Of a stretch of 64,000 bases of DNA, positions 1-8,546 are shown in pieces. A program made the position numbers and the translations under genes. Every line of letters starts with the position of its first letter. The first letter of the stretch is position 1. The stretch comes from Streptomyces californicus (lineage in GTDB: Bacteria > Actinomycetota > Actinomycetes > Streptomycetales > Streptomycetaceae): the NCBI RefSeq assembly GCF_000717645.1, contig NZ_JNZZ01000017.1, forward strand, positions 124,001-188,000. The letters run 5' to 3'. A model generated the notes under the pieces. That model had not been told where the DNA came from. It was given only the letters and a program-made list of their open reading frames with translations, and ran no database searches.

Positions 1-11
1 TCGGGACGCGC

Positions 12-43
12 GTGTGCCCCCGCCGGCCGGGGCGGGGGCACAC
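12..43. terminator. Perfect 13-bp GC-rich hairpin
   Basis: A 13-bp perfect stem (12-24 with 31-43) closes a 6-base GC loop. No U-tract follows. It lies about 150 bp beyond the stop of the GH64 gene, so it may end that transcript or a transcript entering from the left; the call as a terminator is inference. Confidence 0.5.
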
Positions 44-44
44 A

Positions 45-190
45 CGGGCCTGCCGGCGGGTGCGCATGCGCCTGCCGGAAGGCGTACACGGGCCTGCCGG
101 CGGGCATGCGCGTGCCTGCCGGTGATGGCACACACGCGCCTGCCGGAAGGCGTACGCGGGCCTGCTGAAGGGCGCAGGCGCCTACCGGAC
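45..190. repeat. Degenerate tandem repeats built on CCTGCCGG
   Basis: The octamer CCTGCCGG recurs about six times at irregular 22-30 bp steps, followed by variants such as AAGGCGTAC or CGGGTGCGCATGCG. No convincing codon structure is seen here, and nothing else can be supported between the hairpin and the GH64 stop codon. Confidence 0.6.
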
Positions 191-195
191 GGGCG

Positions 196-1422
196 TCACG
201 ACCCCACGCTCACCGTGAAGCGGCGCGGGTTCCCATCGTGCGCCGCGCCCGAGACGTCCGGCTCGCCGTCCGGGCGGACGTCGTCGTACGGGAACGCGTA
301 GCCGATCGGGCTGTTCGCGTGGACCACCCGGGACCAGTGGTTGGTGACCGCGCTCCTGTAGTAGTCCGACGTGGACGTGCCGTTCGGCTGGCTGGGGTGG
401 CTCAGCATGATCGAGCGGTTGAAGCCCGCCGCCAGCCGGGCCAGGATCGCCTTCTTGTCGTCGGAGTCCGCCGGGTCGTTGGTGAACGGTCCGTGGTTGC
501 AGGTGAAGACGTCCTTCGTCACCGGCTTGGTGAAGGTGTGGCCGCCCTCGAAGGTCAGCGTGTCCCCGCTGACCCGGCCGGCCAGGGTGCCCCGGCCGCC
601 CTGGAGGTCGATCCGCAGGTCCTCGGAGCGGTACTTCTCCCAGACCTCGTCGATCTGCGCCTCGAACAGGCCCCGGAACGGCATCTCGTCCGGCCGGTCG
701 AAGTACGGGGCCATGATGTTCTGCGGCGAGACGACCCGCAGCACCCTGCCGTCGTCGCCCCGGGTGATCAGCTTGTCCCACGGCTGCCCGTCGGCCGCCG
801 CCTGGGCGGTCAGGTCCTCCGCGATCTTCTCCACCGCGCCCTCGGGGTGCGGGGCCACGACGTGGGTGGCGTCCCCCTCCAGCGTGATGCCGATCGGGAG
901 CGCGGTGATCAGGTCCACGTAGCTGATGTTGGAGTACAGCTGCTCGGTGTTGAAGGTGAACTCGGCGAACGCCCAGGTCCGCCCGTAGTTCGGGTCCGTC
1001 GGCGTCGCGAAGGCGGGCTCCACCAGGGACGGGCCCGGGTTGAGGAAGAAGTCGAGCTTGTCGTCGCGGACGAAGTAGACCCGCGCCCCGTACATCTGCG
1101 GCAGGGTCAGCACGACCGGCCCCGCGCCCGCCGCCTTCAGCGGGATCGCGCAGTCCACGGGCAGCGGGGTCTGCGGAGCGCCGGGGGAGTCGGGGCGATA
1201 GACGCCGCCGTCCGGCTTGAGCAGCACCCAGCGGTCGGTGCCCAGCTCGTGGCCGGTCACGTACGCGTGCACCGTGCCCGGCAGCGACTTGTTCTCCAGC
1301 GCCAGTTCGCAGGTCGCGGGGGCCGCCGACGCGCGCGGGCTCAGCGCGGTGCCCCAGGCGGGGTACGTGAGCGCCGCGGCCGATGCGGCGGCGCCGGTCA
1401 GGAACATTCGGCGTGAAATCAC
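196..1422 (-). CDS. Secreted GH64 family beta-1,3-glucanase (Tat signal)
   Basis: A 408-residue protein that looks like a glycoside hydrolase family 64 laminaripentaose-producing beta-1,3-glucanase, which cleaves beta-1,3-glucan outside the cell. The N-terminus carries SRRMFLTG, a twin-arginine (Tat) motif, followed by an Ala-rich hydrophobic stretch and a likely cleavage site near AxA at about residue 33. The rest is a thaumatin-like/GH64 domain with the typical segments FFLNPGPSLVEP, TFNTEQLYSNISYVD and CNHGPF. I chose the GTG at 1422 because GGGAG lies 7 bases upstream and it sits just before the Tat motif; the ATG at 1407 would cut the motif off, and the much longer open frame upstream has no support. 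It is divergent from the GH101 gene and is probably controlled by the palindrome at 1543. Confidence 0.88.
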   Translation of the reverse strand: MISRRMFLTGAAASAAALTYPAWGTALSPRASAAPATCELALENKSLPGTVHAYVTGHELGTDRWVLLKPDGGVYRPDSPGAPQTPLPVDCAIPLKAAGAGPVVLTLPQMYGARVYFVRDDKLDFFLNPGPSLVEPAFATPTDPNYGRTWAFAEFTFNTEQLYSNISYVDLITALPIGITLEGDATHVVAPHPEGAVEKIAEDLTAQAAADGQPWDKLITRGDDGRVLRVVSPQNIMAPYFDRPDEMPFRGLFEAQIDEVWEKYRSEDLRIDLQGGRGTLAGRVSGDTLTFEGGHTFTKPVTKDVFTCNHGPFTNDPADSDDKKAILARLAAGFNRSIMLSHPSQPNGTSTSDYYRSAVTNHWSRVVHANSPIGYAFPYDDVRPDGEPDVSGAAHDGNPRRFTVSVGS

Positions 1423-1542
1423 GAAAGAACTCCCGAGGTGGTGGGGGGCCGCAGGCGGTGGTGGGGGAGGTAAGGGACCGTGGGGGTGCCTGCGGTGCGC
1501 ACCACTCTCGCCAGGCCCCGCAGAAGCGTCAATAGATAGAAC

Positions 1543-1556
1543 TGAGAGCGCTCTCA
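1543..1556. promoter_or_regulatory. 14-bp perfect palindrome, CebR/LacI-type operator
   Basis: TGAGAGCGCTCTCA is a perfect palindrome about 120 bp upstream of the GH64 start and 260 bp upstream of GH101. It differs by one symmetric base pair from the CebR operator TGGGAGCGCTCCCA known in Streptomyces. Control by a sugar-responsive LacI-family repressor is inferred. Confidence 0.7.
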
Positions 1557-1779
1557 CAACCTCCGAGTCTTCACAACTCGACGCCTCGAAGCGGTACTTG
1601 CCGGAACCGAGCGGGTGCGAGCCGTGACCGCACCGCCGCTCCGCCCGCCAAGAGGTGAACGTGACGCCCCCGGCGGCTTCCCCGCCACCCCCGGTGGCCC
1701 CCTCGCCACCCGCACCCGGCCGACTTGGACTAACGCACCGGGGTTGTTGGACGGAGGCGGCCCCCGGCGCCGATGTTCG

Positions 1780-1809
1780 TTGACGGTGTCCGGACACGGC
1801 GACTACTCA
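1780..1809 (+). promoter_or_regulatory. Candidate promoter of the GH101 gene with 12-bp palindrome in the spacer
   Basis: TTGACG (1780) and TACTCA (1804) are separated by 18 bases, ending 7 bases before the ATG. The spacer holds GTGTCCGGACAC (1786-1797), a perfect palindrome suitable for a repressor. A start this close would give an almost leaderless mRNA, although AAGGGG precedes the ATG. Confidence 0.4.
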
Positions 1810-1816
1810 AGGGGCC

Positions 1817-4800
1817 ATGTCGTCAAGATTCCCTCGCCCCGGCCTGGTCGCCGCGGCCTCCGCAGCCGTCCTGGCGCTCGTGGGGACAGCCCTCCCCGCC
1901 GCAGCCGCCGACCCGTCGCCCCCCGCCCCGGCCGGGACGGCGAAGGCCGCCGCATCGGCCGTCATCGGCTCCGACCGGCTCTCCGTCGCCGTCGCCGACG
2001 ACTTCCCGCGCGTCCTGTCGTACACCGACCAGGCGAGCGGCGAGCAGCTGCTCGGCAGCGTCCGCCCGGTCACCGAGGTCACCCTCAACGGGACGGCCCG
2101 CCCGGTGAAGCTCAAGGGCAAGCCGAAGTTCAGCCGCTCCACCGCCCGCTACACCCTCGTCTTCGACTCCCTGCCGGGCGTCGAGCTCGACGCCTCGCTG
2201 ACGGTCTCCGGCCGGACCACCACCTTCAAGGTGACCGCCGTGCGGGACACCGACGCGTTCCGGGTCGGCACCATCGACATCCCCGGCCACGACCTGATCT
2301 CCGTCGGCTCCGCCGAGCGCGGGGCCGCCACCGCGTTCACCACGCTCGACCCGGACTCCACCCGGACCGCCGACCGGTTCGCGAAGGTCACCCCCGAGAC
2401 CAAGCCCGACTCCGCGCCCGTCGGGGCCAGTTACGCGATCCTCAACACCGGTTCGCTGGCCGCCGCCATCGAGTCCAACTCCTCGTACGACAAGCCCTCC
2501 GGGGCCACCGGCGGCGACGACGCCCGCTTCTGGCACCAGGCGCGGACCGAGGACGGCGGCGGCGTCCGCGTCGGCGTCTGGTCCGGCCAGTGGACCTACC
2601 GGGGCGAGGGCGCGCCGAAGCCCGAGAGCGGCGAGAACCTGCCGTGGGCCAAGGTCGTCGTCACCCCCGACGCCAACGGCGACAAGGCCGTCGACTGGCA
2701 GGACGGGGCCGTAGCCTTCCGCTCGATCGGCGTCACCGCCCCCGGCAGCGAGGACACCCCCGACCGGGTCGTCACCCACATCCCGTTCAACTTCGCCAGC
2801 CAGGCCACCCACCCCTTCCTGCGCACGCTGGACGACGTCAAGCGGATCTCGCAGGCAACCGACGGCCTCGGCCAGCTCGCCGTCCTCAAGGGGTACGGCT
2901 CCGAGGGTCACGACTCCGCCCACCCGGACTACGGCGGCAACTACAACAAGCGGGCGGGCGGACTGAAGGACCTCAACACCCTGCTCAAGCAGGGCAAGAA
3001 GTGGGGCGCGGACTTCGGCGTCCACGTCAACGCCACCGAGTCCTACCCGGAGGCCAACGCCTTCTCCGAGAAGCTCGTCGACAAGACCAAGCCCGGCTGG
3101 AACTGGCTCAACCAGAGCTACTACATCGACCAGCGCCGCGACATCAACAGCGGCGATCTGGCCAAGCGCTTCCAGCAACTGCGCGACGAGACCGACAAGA
3201 ACCTCGACTTCCTCTACATCGACGTCTACTACAGCCACGGCTGGATCGCCGACAAGACCATCCAGGCCGTGCAGAAGCAGGGCTGGACCGTCGGCACCGA
3301 GTGGGCCGACAAGTTCGAGCGCGCCTCGCTCTGGTCGCACTGGGCCAACGACCTCAACTACGGCGGAGCCACCAACAAGGGCCTGAACTCGCAGATCATC
3401 CGGTTCATCCGCAACGGCGAGAAGGACGTCTGGAACAACCACCCGGTCCTCGGCCAGAGCGCCCTGGAGGACTTCGAGGGCTGGACCGGCGAGACCGACT
3501 GGAACGCCTTCACCGCCAACATCTGGCAGAAGAACCTCCCCGCCAAGTACCTCCAGCAGCAGCGGATCACCCGCTGGGACGGCAACGACATCACCTTCAC
3601 CGGCGGGGTGCGCGGCACGGTCGAGAACGGCGAACGGACTTTCTACGACCACGGCCGCAAGGTGCTCAGCGGCACCGACTACCTGCTCCCGTGGGACGGC
3701 GGGAAGAAGCTCTACCACTACAGCGAGACCGGCGGCACCAGCACGTGGGAGGTGCCCGGCAAGGGCGCGTACACCCTCTACAGGCTGAGCGACAACGGCC
3801 GCGAGAAGGTCGCCACCGTCCGCCCCGCGAACGGGAAGATCACGCTGACCGCCGAGGCCGGGCAGGCGTACGTCCTGTACGCCGACCGCGCGGCCAAGGA
3901 GACCCGGGCCGACTGGGGCCACGGCACCGGCGTCGAGGACCCCGGCTTCAACGACCGCGGCCTCAAGGGATGGACGAAGACCGGCACGGTCGTCCGCGAC
4001 ACCGACGACCAGGGCCGCAACAGCGCGGAACTCTCGGGCACGGCCACGGCCGCGATCTCCCAGACCGTCACCGGCCTCAGGCCCGGCAAGCGGTACACCG
4101 CCTCCGCCCTGATCGAGGTCGAGCCCGGCGCGAGCCGCCGCACCACCCTCGGCATCGGCGGGAAGTCGGTCGCCGTCGAACGCTCCACGGCGAAGGACTA
4201 CGTCGCCGCCTCCGACTGGCACGGCACCCACTTCCAGCGCGCCAAGGTGAACTTCACCGCCCCCGCGAACGGCCGCACCACCCTGCGCGTCGAGGCGGCG
4301 GCGGGCTCCGCGGCGAAGGTCCGCGTCGATGACGTACGGATCGTCGAGAACGCCCCCGCCACCCGGGCCGGCACCGTGGCGTACGAGGACTTCGAAGCCG
4401 TCGACCAGGGCTGGGGCCCCTTCCTCAAGGGCGACGCGGGCGGCTCCACCGACCCCCGCACCAGCATCTCCCAGCTCCACGCCCCGTACACCCAGGCCGG
4501 CTGGAACAGGAAGCTGATCGACGACGTGCTCGGGGGCAAGGAGTCCCTGAAGTCCCACGAGGAGAACACCGGGCTTGTCTACCGCACCGCCCCCTGGACC
4601 GTCCCGATGAAGGACGGCCACCGGTACCAGGTCGCGTTCGACTACCAGTCCAGCCACGCGGGCGCCTACAGCTGGGTCGAGGGCTACGACCGGGTCGCCG
4701 GCGGCAAGGCCGTCTCCACCGAGACCCGGGCCACCCCGATCGGGCAGCAGCGCACCACCGGGCAGTTCAGCCGGACCGTCACGGCGGGCTGCGGCGACAC

Positions 4801-5689
4801 CTGGACCGGGCTGCGCAAGCTCTCCGGCGCACCCGACGGCGCGGACTTCGTGCTCGACGGCTTCACCGTCACCGACCTCGGGCCCGCCCCCGCCGGGGAG
4901 GAGGCCGTCTGCGGCACGCTCGGTGTGAGCGCCGGGGCCGAGACCCTGGAGCCGGGCGCGCCGAACACCGTGAAGGCGACCTTCGGCAACGACGAGGCGG
5001 GCCCCGCCACCGGCGTGAAGCTCGCGCTGACCGTGCCCGAGGGCTGGCAGGCCGAGCCGGCCGGCCCGGTCGCCTTCGACTCGGTCGCCCCGGGCGCGAA
5101 GGTCACCGGAAGCTGGCGGGTCACTCCGCCGGTGGACGCCCCGTACGGCACCTACGCGCTGGAGGCGAAGGCCGCGTACACCGTCGGAGGAGCCGGGCGC
5201 ACGCTCGGCGCGAGCGCCTCGGTCCGCACGCTCCCGCCGCCGCCCACCCAGGACAGCTGGGCCAGTGACCTGGACTGGACCGCGTCGCAGAACGGCTGGG
5301 GCCCGGTCGAGCGCGACCGGTCCAACGGGGAGGCCGGCTCCGGCGACGGCGGCCCGCTGAAGATCGGCGGCACCGCCTACGACAAGGGCCTGGGCACCCA
5401 CGCCCCGGCGAAGATCCGCTACTACCTGGGCGGGAAGTGCACCTCCTTCACCGCCGAGGTCGGCGTGGACGACGTCCAGACCAGCCGGGGCAGCGTCCGG
5501 TTCGCGGTCACCGCCGACGGTACGGAGAAGGTCGCGTCCCCCGTGCTCGGGGCGGCCGACCCCGCCTGGAAGCTCACCGCCGACGTCACCGGAGCGAAGT
5601 ACGTCGAGCTGATCGTCCAGGACGGCGGCGACGGCAATGGGAACGACCACGCCGACTGGGGCAACGCCCGCTTCCACTGCGGTAGTTGA
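1817..5689 (+). CDS. Secreted GH101 endo-alpha-N-acetylgalactosaminidase
   Basis: A 1290-residue secreted enzyme of the GH101 family, which releases the core-1 disaccharide Gal-beta-1,3-GalNAc from Ser/Thr of mucin-type O-glycoproteins. It has a Sec signal (about residues 1-31, ending in an AAA run), an N-terminal beta domain, and a TIM-barrel core. The nucleophile is most likely Asp469 in FLYIDVYYSHGW and the acid/base Glu495 in VGTEWADKF, by comparison with pneumococcal GH101. Downstream come jelly-roll carbohydrate-binding regions (about 700-860), a NEW3-like beta-sandwich (about 1035-1115) and a C-terminal NPCBM/NEW2 domain (about 1145-1290). The length fits the family. It stands alone on the plus strand and ends at a strong terminator. 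Such enzymes are rarer in soil bacteria than glucanases, which suggests a niche function and possible transfer, although base composition looks normal. Confidence 0.92.
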   Translation: MSSRFPRPGLVAAASAAVLALVGTALPAAAADPSPPAPAGTAKAAASAVIGSDRLSVAVADDFPRVLSYTDQASGEQLLGSVRPVTEVTLNGTARPVKLKGKPKFSRSTARYTLVFDSLPGVELDASLTVSGRTTTFKVTAVRDTDAFRVGTIDIPGHDLISVGSAERGAATAFTTLDPDSTRTADRFAKVTPETKPDSAPVGASYAILNTGSLAAAIESNSSYDKPSGATGGDDARFWHQARTEDGGGVRVGVWSGQWTYRGEGAPKPESGENLPWAKVVVTPDANGDKAVDWQDGAVAFRSIGVTAPGSEDTPDRVVTHIPFNFASQATHPFLRTLDDVKRISQATDGLGQLAVLKGYGSEGHDSAHPDYGGNYNKRAGGLKDLNTLLKQGKKWGADFGVHVNATESYPEANAFSEKLVDKTKPGWNWLNQSYYIDQRRDINSGDLAKRFQQLRDETDKNLDFLYIDVYYSHGWIADKTIQAVQKQGWTVGTEWADKFERASLWSHWANDLNYGGATNKGLNSQIIRFIRNGEKDVWNNHPVLGQSALEDFEGWTGETDWNAFTANIWQKNLPAKYLQQQRITRWDGNDITFTGGVRGTVENGERTFYDHGRKVLSGTDYLLPWDGGKKLYHYSETGGTSTWEVPGKGAYTLYRLSDNGREKVATVRPANGKITLTAEAGQAYVLYADRAAKETRADWGHGTGVEDPGFNDRGLKGWTKTGTVVRDTDDQGRNSAELSGTATAAISQTVTGLRPGKRYTASALIEVEPGASRRTTLGIGGKSVAVERSTAKDYVAASDWHGTHFQRAKVNFTAPANGRTTLRVEAAAGSAAKVRVDDVRIVENAPATRAGTVAYEDFEAVDQGWGPFLKGDAGGSTDPRTSISQLHAPYTQAGWNRKLIDDVLGGKESLKSHEENTGLVYRTAPWTVPMKDGHRYQVAFDYQSSHAGAYSWVEGYDRVAGGKAVSTETRATPIGQQRTTGQFSRTVTAGCGDTWTGLRKLSGAPDGADFVLDGFTVTDLGPAPAGEEAVCGTLGVSAGAETLEPGAPNTVKATFGNDEAGPATGVKLALTVPEGWQAEPAGPVAFDSVAPGAKVTGSWRVTPPVDAPYGTYALEAKAAYTVGGAGRTLGASASVRTLPPPPTQDSWASDLDWTASQNGWGPVERDRSNGEAGSGDGGPLKIGGTAYDKGLGTHAPAKIRYYLGGKCTSFTAEVGVDDVQTSRGSVRFAVTADGTEKVASPVLGAADPAWKLTADVTGAKYVELIVQDGGDGNGNDHADWGNARFHCGS

Positions 5690-5747
5690 ACCTCCGCGGA
5701 ACGGATTCCGCAGCGCGGTGGAGCCCGGCTGAACAGTGCTGGGCCAT

Positions 5748-5775
5748 ACTGAGGGGGCCTTCGGGCCCCCTCAGT
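5748..5775 (+). terminator. Intrinsic terminator with cUUCGg tetraloop after GH101
   Basis: A 12-bp perfect stem closed by a UUCG tetraloop lies 58 bp after the GH101 stop codon. Confidence 0.85.
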
Positions 5776-5953
5776 GTCGTGTGGCCCACCGCACATCCGC
5801 TCGTTTGTGGGGTCTCCACAACCAGAGGCAGCGTTTCGCTGGTGGATCGCCTGCATGGCGTCGCGGTTCTGTTGACTCCCACCACGAATCCGGGCAGGAG
5901 ACTGTACGGAACCGACGGCGCGGTTTCCGGGTCGGGGTTCGTAGGGTCGATAC

Positions 5954-7537
5954 ATGACCGTTGTGGACGAAACCCAGGGCGAGCCGACCGACGCCCGTGG
6001 CCGGGTGGCCGAACTGCTGGCCCTGCGCGAGCAGGCGCGGCGCGGACCGAGCGAGCGGGCGACCGAGGCGCAGCACGCCAAGGGCAAGCTGACCGCACGG
6101 GAGCGGATCGAGCTGCTGCTGGACGCGGGTTCGTTCAAGGAGGTCGAGCAGCTGCGTCGGCACCGGGCGACCGGCTTCGGCCTGGAGGCGAAGAAGCCCT
6201 ACACCGACGGCGTCATCACCGGCTGGGGCACGGTCGAGGGCCGCACGGTCTTCGTCTACGCGCACGACTTCCGGATCTTCGGCGGCGCGCTGGGCGAGGC
6301 CCACGCCACGAAGATCCACAAGATCATGGACATGGCCATCTCGGCCGGCGCCCCGCTGGTCTCCCTGAACGACGGCGCCGGCGCCCGTATCCAGGAGGGC
6401 GTCTCGGCGCTCGCCGGATACGGCGGCATCTTCCAGCGCAACACGCGCGCCTCGGGCGTCATTCCGCAGATCAGCGTGATGCTCGGCCCGTGCGCGGGCG
6501 GCGCGGCCTACAGCCCCGCCCTCACCGACTTCGTCTTCATGGTCCGCGAGACCTCGCAGATGTTCATCACCGGCCCGGACGTCGTCAAGGCGGTCACCGG
6601 CGAGGAGATCACCCAGAACGGCCTCGGCGGCGCGGACGTGCACGCCGAGACCTCCGGCGTCGCGCACTTCGCGTACGACGACGAGGAGACCTGCATCGCG
6701 GAGGTCCGCTACCTCATCGGGATGCTGCCCTCCAACAACCGCGAGAACCCGCCGACGGTGGAGAGCGACGACCCCGCCGACCGGCGCGGCGACGTCCTGC
6801 TGGACCTGGTCCCGGCCGACGGCAACCGCCCGTACGACATGCACAAGGTGATCGAGGAGCTCGTCGACGACGGCGACTACCTGGAGATCCACGAGCGCTG
6901 GGCCCGCAACATCATCTGCGCGCTGGCCCGCCTCGACGGCCAGGTCGTCGGCATCGTCGCCAACCAGCCGCAGGCGCTGGCCGGGGTCCTCGACATCGAG
7001 GCGTCCGAGAAGGCCGCGCGCTTCGTCCAGATGTGCGACGCCTTCAACATCCCGATCATCACCCTTCTGGACGTCCCCGGCTTCCTCCCGGGCGTCGACC
7101 AGGAGCACGGTGGGATCATCCGCCACGGCGCCAAGCTCCTGTACGCCTACTGCAACGCCACCGTGCCGCGGATCTCGCTGATCCTGCGGAAGGCCTACGG
7201 AGGCGCGTACATCGTCATGGACAGCCAGTCCATCGGGGCCGACCTCACCTACGCCTGGCCCACCAACGAGATCGCCGTGATGGGCGCGGAGGGCGCGGCC
7301 AACGTCATCTTCCGCCGCCAGATCGCCGACGCCGAGGACCCCGAGGCCATGCGCACCCGCATGGTCAAGGAGTACAAGGCCGAGCTGATGCACCCCTACT
7401 ATGCGGCCGAGCGCGGTCTCGTCGACGACGTCATCGACCCCGCCGAGACCCGCGAGGTGCTCATCGCCTCGCTCGCCATGCTCCGCACCAAGCACGCCGA
7501 CCTGCCGTCCCGCAAGCACGGCAACCCCCCGCAGTAG
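5954..7537 (+). CDS. accB: Acyl-CoA carboxylase beta subunit (carboxyltransferase), AccB type
   Basis: A 527-residue carboxyltransferase beta subunit of the biotin-dependent acyl-CoA carboxylase complex, making malonyl-CoA and methylmalonyl-CoA for fatty acids and polyketides. Both crotonase-fold halves are present, with the oxyanion-loop segments LGPCAGGAAYSPA and LILRKAYGGAYIVM. Residue 420 is Ile; in S. coelicolor the equivalent Ile420 of AccB allows acetyl-CoA as well as propionyl- and butyryl-CoA, while PccB has Asp422 and prefers propionyl-CoA. This points to the essential AccB rather than PccB. It is followed after 69 bp by the small epsilon subunit, the same order as accB-accE of S. 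coelicolor. The alpha (biotin carboxylase) subunit is not in the window. Confidence 0.95.
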   Translation: MTVVDETQGEPTDARGRVAELLALREQARRGPSERATEAQHAKGKLTARERIELLLDAGSFKEVEQLRRHRATGFGLEAKKPYTDGVITGWGTVEGRTVFVYAHDFRIFGGALGEAHATKIHKIMDMAISAGAPLVSLNDGAGARIQEGVSALAGYGGIFQRNTRASGVIPQISVMLGPCAGGAAYSPALTDFVFMVRETSQMFITGPDVVKAVTGEEITQNGLGGADVHAETSGVAHFAYDDEETCIAEVRYLIGMLPSNNRENPPTVESDDPADRRGDVLLDLVPADGNRPYDMHKVIEELVDDGDYLEIHERWARNIICALARLDGQVVGIVANQPQALAGVLDIEASEKAARFVQMCDAFNIPIITLLDVPGFLPGVDQEHGGIIRHGAKLLYAYCNATVPRISLILRKAYGGAYIVMDSQSIGADLTYAWPTNEIAVMGAEGAANVIFRRQIADAEDPEAMRTRMVKEYKAELMHPYYAAERGLVDDVIDPAETREVLIASLAMLRTKHADLPSRKHGNPPQ

Positions 7538-7606
7538 TCGCACCCGGGCGGCGCGATCCGCCGCACGGTCCACGACAGCCTGCCGAGAAGACGGAGAAAC
7601 CCCACC

Positions 7607-7810
7607 ATGAGCGTCACCCCCGCCGAGTCCGTCCTGCGCGTCGAGAAGGGCCACGCGGCGCCCGAGGAGCTGGCGGCCATCACCGCCGTCCTGATGGCCC
7701 GCGCCGCCGCCCAGCCCGCCGCCCCCGCCCGCCGGGGCCGCGACACCGCCGGCTGGCGCCGCCTGGAGCGCACCCCGGGCTTCCGCGCCCCGCACAGCTG
7801 GCAGGGCTGA
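7607..7810 (+). CDS. accE: Acyl-CoA carboxylase epsilon subunit
   Basis: A 67-residue protein of the small epsilon subunit family that stabilises and activates actinobacterial acyl-CoA carboxylases. The N-terminus LRVEKGHAAPEELAA is the family beta-strand/helix, followed by an Ala/Pro/Arg linker and the conserved C-terminal W..LER...F..PHSW segment that contacts the beta subunit. The ATG at 7607 follows GGAG. It is very likely co-transcribed with accB, and a strong terminator closes the pair. Confidence 0.9.
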   Translation: MSVTPAESVLRVEKGHAAPEELAAITAVLMARAAAQPAAPARRGRDTAGWRRLERTPGFRAPHSWQG

Positions 7811-7830
7811 GACTCCCCGCCCCGTACGGA

Positions 7831-7868
7831 GAAGGGCCCCGCACTCACGAGGAGTGCGGGGCCCTTCC
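7831..7868 (+). terminator. Terminator after accBE
   Basis: AAGGGCCCCGCACTC pairs with GAGTGCGGGGCCCTT around a short loop 20-60 bp after accE. It can act in both directions and may also stop read-through from the conservon. Confidence 0.85.
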
Positions 7869-7964
7869 GCGTACGGCCGGTACCCTCGGCCCGCAGGCCG
7901 GTGTGGTCGGGCCGGTTCGGGGCGCACCCTCAGGGTCCGCCCCGAACCGAACCGAGAACACCTC

Positions 7965-8546
7965 TCAGCGCAGGCGTGCCATCAGGGCGTGCTCGACCAG
8001 CGTGATCAGCGCGCTCTTGGCGTCCGCGCGGTGGCGGGCGTCCGTCGTCAGGATCGGGGTGTCCGGTCCGATCTGGAGCGCTTCGCGCACCTCGTCGGGG
8101 GTGTAGGGCTGGTGTCCGTCGAAGCCGTTGAGGGCGATGACGAAGGGGAGTCCGCTGTTCTCGAAGTAGTCGACGGCGGGGAAGCAGTCGGCGAGACGGC
8201 GGGTGTCGACCAGGACGACGGCGCCGATGGCGCCGCGGACCAGGTCGTCCCACATGAACCAGAAGCGGTCCTGGCCCGGCGTACCGAAGAGGTACAGGAT
8301 CAGGTCCTGGTCGAGCGTGATGCGGCCGAAGTCCATGGCCACCGTCGTGGTGGTCTTGTCCCCGGTGTGGGTCAGGTCGTCGATGCCCGCCGAGGCGGAC
8401 GTCATCACGGCTTCGGTGCGCAGCGGGTTGATCTCCGACACGGCCCCGACGAACGTGGTCTTGCCCACGCCGAAGCCGCCCGCCACCACGATCTTCGCCG
8501 AGGTGGTGGCGCGGCCCGAGCCGCCGTTAGAGCTTGCGAAGTCCAC
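7965..8546 (-). CDS. cvnD: Conservon GTP-binding protein CvnD
   Basis: A 193-residue Ras/Arf-like GTPase of the streptomycete conservon. The P-loop GGFGVGKTT lies at about residues 23-31, DFGRITLD and LFGTPGQDRFWFMW supply the G2/G3 region, and ALNGFDG stands where NKxD is expected, as is normal for CvnD. It is the last gene of cvnA-B-C-D and overlaps cvnC by about 20 bp, so translation is probably coupled. Conservon products form a membrane-associated complex resembling a eukaryotic GPCR/G-protein module and affect aerial growth and antibiotic production. By position next to accBE it corresponds to cvn1 of S. coelicolor. Confidence 0.93.
   Translation of the reverse strand: MDFASSNGGSGRATTSAKIVVAGGFGVGKTTFVGAVSEINPLRTEAVMTSASAGIDDLTHTGDKTTTTVAMDFGRITLDQDLILYLFGTPGQDRFWFMWDDLVRGAIGAVVLVDTRRLADCFPAVDYFENSGLPFVIALNGFDGHQPYTPDEVREALQIGPDTPILTTDARHRADAKSALITLVEHALMARLR

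Noticed and set aside
1423..1797. N-terminal extension of the GH64 frame up to 1797
   Set aside because: It would put 125 residues before a Tat signal peptide and run through the operator; the GTG at 1422 has a good ribosome site.
1823..5677. A 1284-residue open frame on the minus strand opposite GH101
   Set aside because: It mirrors the GH101 gene, as happens in GC-rich DNA. The composition (Gly/Val/Asp/Arg only) and lack of any motif show it is a shadow.
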